64,000 nt of DNA from the NCBI GenBank assembly GCA_024529925.1, contig JAFEUB010000736.1:1707501-1771500 (forward strand), in the 5' to 3' direction. Shown one piece after another: positions 26,916-37,155 of the stretch; position 1 is the first letter of the stretch, and every line of letters starts with the position of its first letter. The notes under the pieces are model-generated. The model saw only the letters and a list, made by a program, of their open reading frames with translations, was not told the DNA's origin and did no database searches. The translations under genes were made by a program, and so were the position numbers. The DNA comes from Ophthalmolycus amberensis (Eukaryota > Chordata > Actinopteri > Perciformes > Zoarcidae).

Positions 26916-29900
26916 CTAGTTCTTGTAGCCACGGCTGGCTCTGCGACCACGAGCTCTCTCGAACTTCCTGCCCTTGGAGCGGATGTAGGGCCTGGAAAAC
27001 AGGAGGAATAGGTTAGTATGAAGTTCACATAATACAGTTATGCATACAATATATGCGGTAATATTTTTGGCTCCATCAATGCTGCCGTACAAATGGCCGC
27101 AAACTGAATCTAGCACACTATTTACAATCACTAAAATGGTCAAAGAATCATCATTAAACACAATTTTCCTCTTACTTTGGTGCCAACTACTCACTCAGTT
27201 CAGACAAATCATTGATAGCAACTCAGATACACCATAGCTCAGTGGCATTGATTTTTTGTCAGATATGATAAGAGGATGTGGCAATTTACATGTCACAAAA
27301 CTAAAAGCACAAAGGTAAATTGTAAAATGAATGACGAATCTATAACAGAGACTGACATTGTTAATGTTATAGTAACAGCTGTGCTTTTCCTACAAGTCAA
27401 AATGTCCTCTCTGAAAACAGCCGTTCTCTGTAAAACTAATAAAGCTACCTTCCTCTAACTATGCAACTATGTATAACAGCACAAAATACTTTTAAACTAC
27501 ATTGGGGTTATCTTGGTGAACTCCCAGAATTCAACAGAACAGCCCGTCTCACAGGCTGATTGATTATAATTTTCAGCTGATTATACACCAAAGAAAACAC
27601 TTATATTCCATTTCTACCAATATATAAATGCAACTCACTGTTGCTTTAAGTAACAAAGAGGAGATTCATGTTATTAGTTAAACCTGTGCCGTCCCCTCTG
27701 TAAACGCTTGATTACTTGCTTCTTCACAAAATAAACCAATAGATAATGATATCATTGCCCCGGCAACTCAAAATGTAATCTAACCACATGTACACATCAA
27801 ATTACATCTGTGACCTGAATGCTAAGTTATTTTTAGTGCCGTATAAGAGTTGGGACAAATGCTGTATATATTTAGTCAATATGGTATCAACTAGAACATC
27901 AGACCACTCAGAATGCTGAATGTATAAACCTGACTTCTCAGTGTAGTTTCTATAAGAAAACCATCGTCTTCTATTTGGGCCAATTTGGTAGCCTGATAGA
28001 TAGATTGATATACTGCTACAATAAAAGATTTTGCTGGGACAGATTAACGCAAACATTTTGCTTTGTGTTTGACAAAGAGAACCAACACATCAACTATACA
28101 CGTACTTGGTGTGGCTGTGGGGAGTTCCAGGGGCTTTTCCGAAGTGCCTGTACACCTCTCTGCCTTTACGGGGTCCTGAAAAACAAACGTGTTATGATTA
28201 AAACACTACAAATGATATACAGCATCTAAAAAAAAAAAAAATCCATTACCTGAGAAGTATTTTCAATTCATAACTTTAATGCCAACATGCCACATTTTGC
28301 ACCCACTTGTGGAAAAGATTGAATTAAGCACACAATCCTCAAATTACAGGTTTGACTGAGCTTAAGAGTGGCTGAGTGATCTATTACAGTTCAGATCACT
28401 AGATTAAAAAAAAAAAATCTGGAGTAATGTTAAGAATGAAAAGTGATAAATGTGAGTTTCCAATTTAGTGGTTACCGTACTTTTCGGACTATAAGCCGCT
28501 ACTTTTTACCCCACGCTTTGAGGCGTCGTCTTATAGTCCGGTGCGATTTATATACGGATTTTTCTGTAGCTTTCCTCCGCCACAACAACCGCAACTTCCG
28601 GTTCCGGTCTAACACAACATTTACTAGCTCCCGACACAGAACAGTTGCTACCAGCAACCCCTCTGCTACCAGCTGTTACTGACAGGGTCGCTACAATATG
28701 GATGAAGTACCTTTGACCTACCTCTCACTAGGACTGTTAACAAAAAAGGTTGACCGGCAAGATGCTTTTAACAGTACATGTCCGACTCGCTAGCTTCTAA
28801 GCTAATTTTAACATTACCGCCAATGGGGAAATGCTAACCGCGATTAGCATTGGCGAATATATAATATATCTTCGTACATCTTTTCATGCAGACATACTTG
28901 CATTACAGACCAAGGTCTCTCAAGGCTACCAAACGAAAAGCAATGAGGCAATAACTGTTGTTGCTCATAGCTCTGAATAGCTGTTGTGCTAGCAGCAACT
29001 GGCCAAGCCAGTTAGCCGTAAATGCTATTCAGAGCTATGAGCAACGTAGACACGCTGCATGAGAAGAGCAACTTTTTCTCAAGTCTGCCAGTGGATCCTA
29101 ACAGCGTGGAGCAGTGTGAAAGAATCCACCATCACCAACAGGTTCCGAAAGGCTGGACTACTGCGAGATGAGGAGGACAGCGCAATGAGGAGGACAGCGC
29201 AAGCTCAAGGGCGGATTTGCCTCGGAGCAAAGTGACACTGAGGGTGCAGACGAAACACGGACTGCAAGCACGAACGAAGCAATTCTGAGGCTGTTTAATT
29301 CCGACACTGAAGAAGAGGACTTCAATGGTTTTAGTGCACAGGAGGACGAAGGCGATAGCGATCAATAGCGATCCTGCGTGTTTTTGAGTGAGAGAAATAA
29401 ATCATCTTGGTTTGCAATATAACTCTGCTGTCCTGAGTCTGCATTTGGGTCCTTGAACACACCACATTATGAACCGGTAGGTATGTCTGTATGAAGCATG
29501 AAAAGATATACGGTACAAAGGTGGATACAAAGATATATTATATTCTCTAATGCTAATCGCTAATGCTAATCGCGGGTAGCATTTGGTCTTATAGTCCGAT
29601 GTGGCTTATGTAAGTAAATATTCAGTTTTCTTCTCAAAATTAGAGGGTGGGGCCTATATACCGGTGCGACTTATAGTCCGGAAAGTACGGTAATTTTGAT
29701 GGCATGTTTTGACAGTTTCTAAAACCACACTTAATGATTATTTCCAGTAAACTCACACTAGCACTCGATGCTGTAGTTTTCACCATTTGTTAATATTTAT
29801 GACTTTAAAAGGAGAAGCCCGTCATATAGAACATAACGTTGAGACATTAAGGTCTCTTAAGTCTGACTAATTCAAATGAACAGTGCTCAACAAATAATTA

Positions 29901-32244
29901 ATTGCCAAAAATCAGTTCAGATCACAGATAAAACCCGCTTTCATAATGCGGCAATCACATAGAATCAGGTAGACAAACACCGTCTGGACAGCTTGAAAAA
30001 AAAACCCAACAAACGTTTGCCATCGTCTGCCTGATTTCATGTGAATGCAGCAAAATACATGCCGTACTCTACCGTATTATCATGACATTACAGACTAAGT
30101 TCCCTTATAAGTGCCTCCTTAAATCAACAGATGTGTGGACTAAAAGGGCAGTCCTTAAAAATCCTTTCATGCAAAAAGGAAACATACACGTTGCCTCTCA
30201 TCCTTGCAAACACTTGTCTTAAGTGCCCAGAAGTACCACGACTACAAGTTAACACGCGTAGCCTTATTGGCAATCTTAACTGCTATTCCCAACTGACTAT
30301 GCTACAGGACTAAATGTGGGCTTGATTTGTAGACCACCTTGGTGGACAAAGTTCCCCCAGCACCAATGGGACAGCAAGGGCTTACTTTATCCTGGTATAT
30401 TAATATGAATAGAACCAATGTTTAGTTACCTGACAGCAGCACTGTGCCTTGTCCTTTGGGTGAGGCCAAAGCCAGCTGGTCAAAGGTCATCACCTCACCG
30501 CCTGACTTTAGGATTCTGCGACGGGCACCATCAGTTACCCTCAGAGCGCAGATCTGTGGGAGAACAAACGGGACGTGAGGACTTTCTCAGAGACAACACA
30601 GCATTGAGGAATGATCCTCAGTTGACTGAATGGTATCTTTATGGGGAAAAAACAACATAATAGGTGAAGTTTGCTTTGATACCTTGAGCTTCGGGATATC
30701 CTGGATCCTGACATCATCAGTGACTGATCCCACAACAACAGCGATTCTGTTCTCACGGCCAGGCATCCTCATCTTACGGATCTGGATGCAACGGAAGCAA
30801 AGTCAGAAATTCAGCAACCGACACTGGGCTGAGACACCTTTAACATTAGAACTTCTAATCAGTTATTTTAATATTCCTATTTTACAACCAGTTTAACTTT
30901 ATTTCATACATATCCATTATCGTTACGGGGTAATGCAACATGAGAGCCAAATTAACACTGACTAACAACTTCAATCCAAATTTAACCCAATCCGAATTAC
31001 ATCATGAAAGTCAGACCCTTAACTCAAGTCACCTACTGCTACGCTCTTTCACTCCAATATAAATGTCTGTATATCTCAATACACAAAATTCAGTGTCGTA
31101 TTTTGAAGTTCACACCAGGCCAGGGCACTAACATCTAAGTAATCAGAACACTTTGACAGAATTGTACTGATGGTGGAAACAAAATTTCATACACTGACAA
31201 ATACACTGTATTTGATGCAGATCTGTTATATCGGCACTCACACTGATCAGGCGGTTCTGATCTGTGCATCAATAAAAACAGTCAACCCAAATGTTCCATG
31301 TCCAAAATGCTTTGCAGTCTTAATAATTTAGTTTACATATCTAATAATGGCAAACAAACGGACTCATAAGTGGTGGGCAGGTTGAGAGACAGTTGATTAC
31401 TGACCAGGCGGGAGATGGAGATGGGCGGCCTGTTGGTCCGGCTCATGAAGAGCCTCCTCAGGACCACCTTGTTGAAGGGAGCATTTGAGCGGCGGGCCAG
31501 GAACCGGTACAACTGTAAGAACCCAACAGGACAGTTAGGAACATCAACTCAGAAGTTACTGTGCCAAGATGACAAAATAAGATGTACGTGTAGTGTGAAG
31601 CATGTGTAAATCTAAGTTACCTTGACCAGAAGCCTCAGGTAGATGTCCTGGCTCTTTGGCTCTTTCCTGTGCACCTTACGGTCCTTGTTGTGTCTGATGT
31701 CGACTCCCTTGAAAAGTAAACAAACATGAATACAACAAATAGTAGCTATAACAGATTAACAACCAGCCCCTATAAGTATAATCTTTAGCATTACACTGAG
31801 ACTAAAGGCACCCAGGAGGCTCCACAGGCCAGTTCACACGTTGACTCTCCACAGCTAATTGCTAGCACGAGCGGCACAGTCAACGAGCGTACACTTCAAA
31901 GTGTCTGAATTTGACATTTGGGAACTTAGCTTAATTTTGGGACAAATTAAAAACCATGAACATAATATTCCGCTTCCTGAAGCGCTTTTATTGCTCGTTT
32001 CTGGTCCACTTTGAGGCGTTGAAGCGGCTGTGTGGACGACACTACATCGGCATCGACCAGGGTAACGTTAAGCTAGTCTCATTTAAATGGTCTAATAACA
32101 GGAAATCATGCCAGGACTGTATCATAAATGATGTTTAAAACAGGTAAACAATGCCACTATGAACACGAGATGTTTTAATTGAGAGGATGACCGTGGATAG
32201 TTACGCTATTGTATTCAACATTTTCTTCTAGCAGTACCTACCAT
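26916..32244 (-). CDS. rpl18: 60S ribosomal protein L18 (eL18), 7 exons, 188 aa
   Basis: Component of the large cytosolic ribosomal subunit. Exons (minus): 32242-32244 (the ATG codon alone), 31621-31707, 31405-31512, 30683-30781, 30430-30553, 28106-28175, 26916-26991; sum 189 codons including stop, exactly the human length. Translated blocks read GVDIRHNKDRKVHRKEPKSQ, LYRFLARRSNAPFNKVVLRR, MPGRENRIAVVVGSVTDDVR, LKSGGEVMTFDQLALASPKG, GPRKGREVYRHFGKAPGTPH and SKGRKFERARGRRASRGYKN, nearly identical to mammalian L18. The first exon carries only the start codon before the first intron. The intron between 28176 and 30429 contains a pogo-like element. rpl18 lies in tandem with sphk2, whereas the human pair is head-to-head. 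Confidence 0.98.
28473..29692. mobile_element. Degenerate pogo/Tc1-mariner-like DNA transposon in rpl18 intron
   Basis: Ends are a near-perfect 23-bp terminal inverted repeat (TACCGTACTTTTCGGACTAT at the left, its complement at 29670-29692 with one mismatch), with TA at both borders. Subterminal sequence is also inverted: the TAGTCCGGTGCGA motif and, further in, the block around TTCATGCAGACATAC. Inside is a fragment of a transposase C-terminus on the plus strand (about 29088-29370): QWILTAWSSVKESTITNRFR and KAGLLRDEED, then, after a frameshift, an acidic tail ILRLFNSDTEEEDFNGF. This looks like the end of a pogo/Tigger-type DDE protein. The catalytic part is deleted, so it cannot move by itself. 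A 22-bp perfect hairpin arm pair lies at 28960-28981 and 29024-29045. Confidence 0.8.
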
Positions 32245-32300
32245 CTTGGGCTCAGAGCGAAAAGGGAAAAGGAAGAGCTGAGGTCTCGCGATAAACACTG
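32245..32300 (-). promoter_or_regulatory. rpl18: rpl18 5' UTR with a TOP-like pyrimidine tract
   Basis: Just upstream of the ATG the minus strand reads CTCTTCCTTTTCCCTTTTCG and then CTCTGAGCCCAAG before the start codon. A pyrimidine run beginning with C at the transcript 5' end is the TOP signature of vertebrate ribosomal-protein mRNAs, which couples translation to mTOR signalling. The exact transcription start is not visible from sequence alone. Confidence 0.65.
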
Positions 32301-33145
32301 CGCTGAAATCTCGAGTCTCTGATTGGTTACAGAGGAGGCGCTTCCTGCAGGACCGCGCCCCCAGTGGTCGAGAGGAGAAGTGTATTACTAATTTGACTTT
32401 TTGAAAAAAAATAATCTCTGTAATTGATTATAATGACATTTATTTTGTATAGATATGATTAAGCCTAGTTAATAGGCTATTTCATTATTTATCCATTATT
32501 TTCTGGACCTTATTTTAACATTCTTACTATATGCTCTATACTGTCCTGTTACGTACTGTAATGCCAATTCATTTAAAATGCAATTCATTCAAATATCCTA
32601 TTTGCAGGCAAGAAATACTGTCCGCTCTGTTAAATATCTTGTCCTATTAACATGAGGTGCCAAAAAATATGAAGTTCTGTTTCTGTTTGTTTATGACAGA
32701 AGGAGCTAATTATACACGAGTATGCGATTAGCTTCTTGATAAAATGTTTCAAAAGAAAAGAAGAATCACATATGAAACAAATTAAACAATAACTTTTTTT
32801 TTTTTTTGTTTAAAAATGTATGGCAACATCAACAAAGTTATTCATAGCACACAGACAAAACGTAATGAGGACTTAACAGCTTGGTTGTTCTCTGTTTTCT
32901 CAGAGTTTTCTCTACATAACGAGTACCAGCAACACTTAAATCTGATGGATCATTGTAATTTACATTTGGATACAGTATTCTGTTAGGAGACATGGAAATA
33001 ACAATAACCCATAACAATGCAGGCTGATTCACATAGATGTGACCTTTATCTTTTTCCATTGTTTTCTCATTTAATGACTTTACAACTAAATTATTCCCTT
33101 AAATAAACCTTTTCTAATGTCACAGTCATTCAAGTTCTCTCCAGT
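32301..33145. other. Intergenic: rpl18 promoter flank and mpv17l 3' UTR
   Basis: AT-rich, no coding exon seen. The left 100 bp is the likely rpl18 promoter. The rest is probably mpv17l 3' UTR or spacer on the minus strand. There is a T run near 32795-32806. Confidence 0.5.
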
Positions 33146-34617
33146 TTATTCAGGTTTGTGGCCACTCTGCTGTCTGAGGTGACACAGGAAGATAGTGAAA
33201 ACCAGTGCGATGCCTCCCAGAAACACTGTCCGTGCCACAGGGGGGACCAGGGCAAAGTTCACTGCCTAAGATGGTGGAAGAGAGGAAAAGTCGTCATTCT
33301 ACATCTGTATGTGTACTGTGTGTGTGTACATGTCTGTGAATCTGTAGCCTGAAAGTGACCAATGATGGGATGAATGAGAATATCTCACCTGCATTGTTGA
33401 CCAAAACACAACTCCAGTCTAAAGAGAGGGAAAGAAGATGGATTTATAGATAAATAGACCGACAGAGGGATGTTTTACATGGCATTAGGAATAAATAATA
33501 GTTCACGGTCAACTGCACCTTGTAAGATGTCCAGAATTTCTGTCTCCAGTCTTCTAGCGGGTCGTCTTTGTTTTCTAATAGACTTAAACCTAAAATGTAG
33601 AGGTGGCTGTTAAATGTTTCACTGATTCCATTGATCCATCTCAGAAAGCATTATTCAAACCCCCTTTAAATAATATATATCAAATCCATAGTTTAAAAAA
33701 TATATATATTGTCAGATGCGCTAGTAAAAATTGTAACACTTTATTTCACATCATCATCATTTCGGAATCATTTCTATACAATTTCCTGGAAAAACTGAAT
33801 ACATAGATAACTGTGTTCAACTGGTAAACAAATTAATCAATTGCTTGTGTAACCTTAAGAGTGTTTTAGTCAGCAGGTCAGATGTGCAAAAATGTAAAAA
33901 TACCGGCCACCAATTCAACGTTCGGTATACAGAGAGCAACGTTTACAATATTAAAGAACAATCACTTTTTACTGGCTTCATATAGAGCATTCTTTTTGAA
34001 GGACATAACTAATTCCCCAAAACTTACGAACAAATCGATGCTGTAGCTACAATTTAGGACACCATGTCTTCAGAATAAGAGGGGAGCCTTAGTGACACGA
34101 AGAGGACATTTTAAAATAACACACTTACAGCTGCATCTTTTATTAATGGTGATTCTGATTTTGGGGGTTTTAAAATAAATGGGATTAATAAAGTGAAAAC
34201 AATTGCAATTTCCTCAATGCTATTTGCTTAAATAGTTTATGAATATTTTATTCATGGGTAAATAAGCTTTGTAACACACTTACCAATATAAAAGGCACTG
34301 ATAGTGAGAGGAGCTGCGATCAGCTGATCCACCACTACTTTCCCTGTCACTGCCTTGACTCCGCCTCCGGGCAGCATCCTCTCCAGCCATCGGAGCCAGT
34401 GGTAGTTGAAGTTCGCATGGAAACAGAAGCCGACAGTCGCCACTCGAGCCGTCTGACACCAGTTGATGCCAGCCGGATCCTCTGATGCGGATCCTGCAGC
34501 ATGTTTCCCACCCAGCACACGCTGTTGTATGAGGTCAGCAGAGGCGAACAGCGTGGTGTATCCCAGGACGTTACTGATGTACGGATGAGCCTTGAACACA
34601 GCCCAGGCCCGGTTCAT
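33146..34617 (-). CDS. mpv17l: Mpv17-like protein (peroxisomal/mitochondrial PXMP2-Mpv17 family), 4 exons, 184 aa
   Basis: Small four-helix membrane protein of the Mpv17/PMP22 family; mammalian MPV17L is linked to handling of reactive oxygen species. Exons (minus): 34284-34617, 33519-33589, 33389-33418, 33146-33265; sum 185 codons including stop. N-terminus MNRAWAVFKAHPYISNVLGY; then INWCQTARVATVGFCFHANF and NYHWLRWLERMLPGG, which match MPV17L (WRQTRRVATL, HANFNYVWLRLLERALPG) better than MPV17 or MPV17L2. The family motif continues as DDPLEDWRQKFWTSYK and AVNFALVPPVARTVFLGG. The end is HLRQQSGHKPE. The start at 34617 is the only in-frame ATG near the acceptor at about 34628; a noncoding first exon probably ends at 34870 (AAAG/GTAGGT). 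Human MPV17L is 196 aa, so the length is near normal. Its neighbour to the right is on the opposite strand. Confidence 0.92.
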
Positions 34618-34869
34618 GGTGCAAAATCTGATTAGAGACAATTCAATAAAAATGCAATAAAGCCACTGGGTATGACTGATTTACAATATGGTATTTTAAG
34701 TGAGGAATGCTTTAAAATACATGTTCACATTAAGCAAATGTTGAGAGAAATTATCAATGATGGCCAAAATAACATGACATAATGTGTGTCACTCACTATT
34801 ACTGATGGAAGTGACATGTTTAAAACCACTCTAATTTACAGCTTTTACCCAAGAAGAAGTTAAACCTAC

Positions 34870-35600
34870 CTTTCAGCAGCTCTTCTCAACCCCTCCTTCT
34901 ATTTCCAAAGCTCAAAGCGACACAAAGCTCTTTTCTGATTGGTTCTGTTGGACGAGGAGGAGGAGGAGCTGAGACGAAGGTCTTCTCACCAGGTCAAAGT
35001 TCTGCCAATGTTGTAGAGAACGAGTGATAAGACCTTTATCAGCCCGCTGGAGAAGAATCTGAGAAAATAGCATGTGAGAAACGGCAGCAGAAAGTAGAGA
35101 GGTGCTGTCAAGCTGTTTTACTGACACGTAGCTATAACTGACTGAATCTCCAGTAGCGTTGTCCATTACCTTATCATGAGGCTAAAAGCCACTTGAGTCA
35201 CGTCTGTGTGGAACAATAAATGCAACTCACCATTGATATTTCTCACTTGGTGAAGTGCTAAAGTTGAGACCACAGCAGAAGGTTTACTGTGCAGCTCTCT
35301 GGTCAGAGGCACATGTGGTGTTACTATAAATAGATGCCACTCCTGCAGCAATGCTGCCATGCTTTGAGTAAAGCACCAGAAGATGCACAAAACCTTCATT
35401 TAGTTAGAGTGAAGAAGGAAGACACGTTGCGTTGTTTGAGATAAAGTGTCTTGAACTAATTAAGATGAAGAATAGTACAAGATGTGTGTAACACAATACA
35501 CTAGTACAACTATTCTGGGACAATGTAAACTAAAGACATTATCTCATTAGGACTAACTGCTGTGATGCATAAATTAAGGGAACATTGAGGAGGTTATTCA
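34870..35600 (-). other. mpv17l: Probable mpv17l noncoding first exon and upstream flank
   Basis: The minus strand has CTGCTGAAAG followed by GTAGGTTTA at 34870, a good donor, and the coding exon has an acceptor (CTAATCAG) at about 34628. The transcript start is therefore probably near 34900. Further right the sequence is divergent spacer shared with the plus-strand gene; the short ORFs here have no recognisable features. Confidence 0.45.
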
Positions 35601-35608
35601 AAGAAGAG

Positions 35609-36154
35609 ATGGATACAAAAATGTTGCCTGTAGCCACCAAAAAAATAGAAGACATTGGAGTAAAGTTTAATTTACTCAGGGTGAGGTCATTTTAAAAAGT
35701 GAAATGTGGAAGAAAAAAAAAAGAAAAAATGCACCTAAAGTTGTATTATTATTCCTCTTTGTGAAAAGGTCAGCCTCTTTCTGCACCCACCTGCTGCCAT
35801 AGATATGTACAATTCTGTACGTGGAAGGTTTGCTATTGAATTGGAAAGGTCAATTAAAGGCAGTAGCAACCATCTTAGCTCTTCCCTCTGAGAATGTGAT
35901 AATTAGGGCCAGAGTTTAAGCTGATCAATTAAGGGCTTGTTAACTGTCTCAACTGGTGCGTTTGTGTCTCCCAGTATTTAACAAGCTGCCTTTAGTGTGG
36001 CACACAATGGAGACGTGTGCCCACACCTCCACGAGCGGTTGACTTCTCAGATTAATTGCCTCTTTCTTTTCAGAGCCTCCCATCGTGTCTCACTTCCTCT
36101 ACCGCAATCAATTTGCCGAGTGGCTTTCTATTCATGCTGCTGGAAAAGAAGAAG
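35609..36154 (+). other. Candidate extra 5' coding exons of the unrecognised gene
   Basis: Two small exon-like blocks. Block B, 36074/36076-36154, has a strong acceptor (CCTCTTTCTTTTCAG) and donor (GAAG/GTGAAT). It reads PPIVSHFLYRNQFAEWL and on to HAAGKEE, which looks protein-like, and its last phase (one base over) joins the acceptor at 37154 exactly in frame with MRPSISV. Block A, 35609-35680, starts at an ATG (AGAGATGG), encodes 24 residues (MDTKMLPVATKKIEDIG...) and ends CTCAGG/GTGAGG in phase 0, which fits block B if its second AG is used. Block B is the stronger. I have no homologue to confirm either. Confidence 0.4.
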
Positions 36155-36241
36155 GTGAATTTACATTGGGCGCTTGTGTCACTTGGACTTAATTTGCACA
36201 CACAAGACACACACAATACATGCAAAGACATACATCAGCAA

Positions 36242-36357
36242 TTAAATTACCACTCCTCTCTCTCCCGCTGAGGCAGCCCGCCACCGTCGAGCTGAGTCCT
36301 CAGTGCAGTTCGTAGGAAGATTCGAAGACACACAGCCACAACCTGACGAGGAATAAG
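36242..36357 (+). other. Possible noncoding 5' exon of the unrecognised gene
   Basis: Follows a pyrimidine-rich acceptor-like stretch (CCTCTCTCTCCCGCTGAG) and ends at ACGAGGAATAAG/GTAAAC, a good donor. It contains in-frame stops when joined to the upstream block, so it would be 5' UTR or an alternative exon. Weak evidence. Confidence 0.25.
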
Positions 36358-36479
36358 GTAAACAGGATTTTATTTTATTTTTCTGTTGAGCTGAACTGAA
36401 TGGAACAAAGCAAAACACAACAAACAGCAGCGACAGCATGTTTTTAATGTTTCAATCCTCTAGTGTAACAGTAATGAGA

Positions 36480-36860
36480 GGCAGTGGGTGACAAGTATTC
36501 AGATCTTTTACTTCAGCAAAAGTAGCAATACCACAGTGTAAAAATACTTCATTACTACAAGTCCTGAATTCAACATTTTAAGTAAAAGTTCATATTTTTG
36601 TAAAGAAAATGGTTCATATAGGTGTTATATTATTATTGATGTCAGATATTATTGAGTAAGTATTCCCATGAATGTGTCAGCAGCCTGTTATGTTGCAGCT
36701 GGTTGAGGTGAATCCATTTTTAACTCATATCCTGTACTTTTGAGTCGATTAATATAGCAATGCATTGTATTTTATAAACTCAGCATATGTTTTGTGTTAA
36801 TCTGCAGAGTAACTAACTACAGCTGTGAAACAAATGTAATAGTGTAAAAGGATTTATTCT
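36480..36860. repeat. Interspersed teleost repeat, copy A
   Basis: Contains GTATTCAGATCTTTTACTTC, AAAAGTAGCAATACCACAGT, GTAAAAATACT and TGCAGCTGGTTGAGGTGAA. The same ordered motifs recur at 39675-40045 on the far side of the unrecognised gene, so the two are copies of one family. From memory this is a non-autonomous element abundant in percomorphs. Confidence 0.65.
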
Positions 36861-37155
36861 GAAATGGGTTTTAGCCAAAAATGGAAATACACAAGTACAA
36901 ATGTATACAATTTGTAAATAACATGTTGAAACTAGTTTATTTCCAAGAGAGCTATGTGCTGTTTTGTTGCTTTAGATTTCTAATATTTATTAAATGCATA
37001 ATTAATGTGAGATGTTTTTGGCATTTTTCTCATGTTAAATCACTCAAAAGTGCAAATCACTTGATCTGATAATCACAGTATTGTCTTTTTTTATCCTTTC
37101 ATGTCTTAATCCTTTTATGTCTCGTTCTCTTTAAACGTGTCTCTCTCTTTCAGCC

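Noticed and set aside
28443..29365. ORFs of 77-79 aa inside the rpl18 intron
   Set aside because: They lie in the pogo-like element; only the transposase C-terminal fragment is meaningful, and it is frameshifted.
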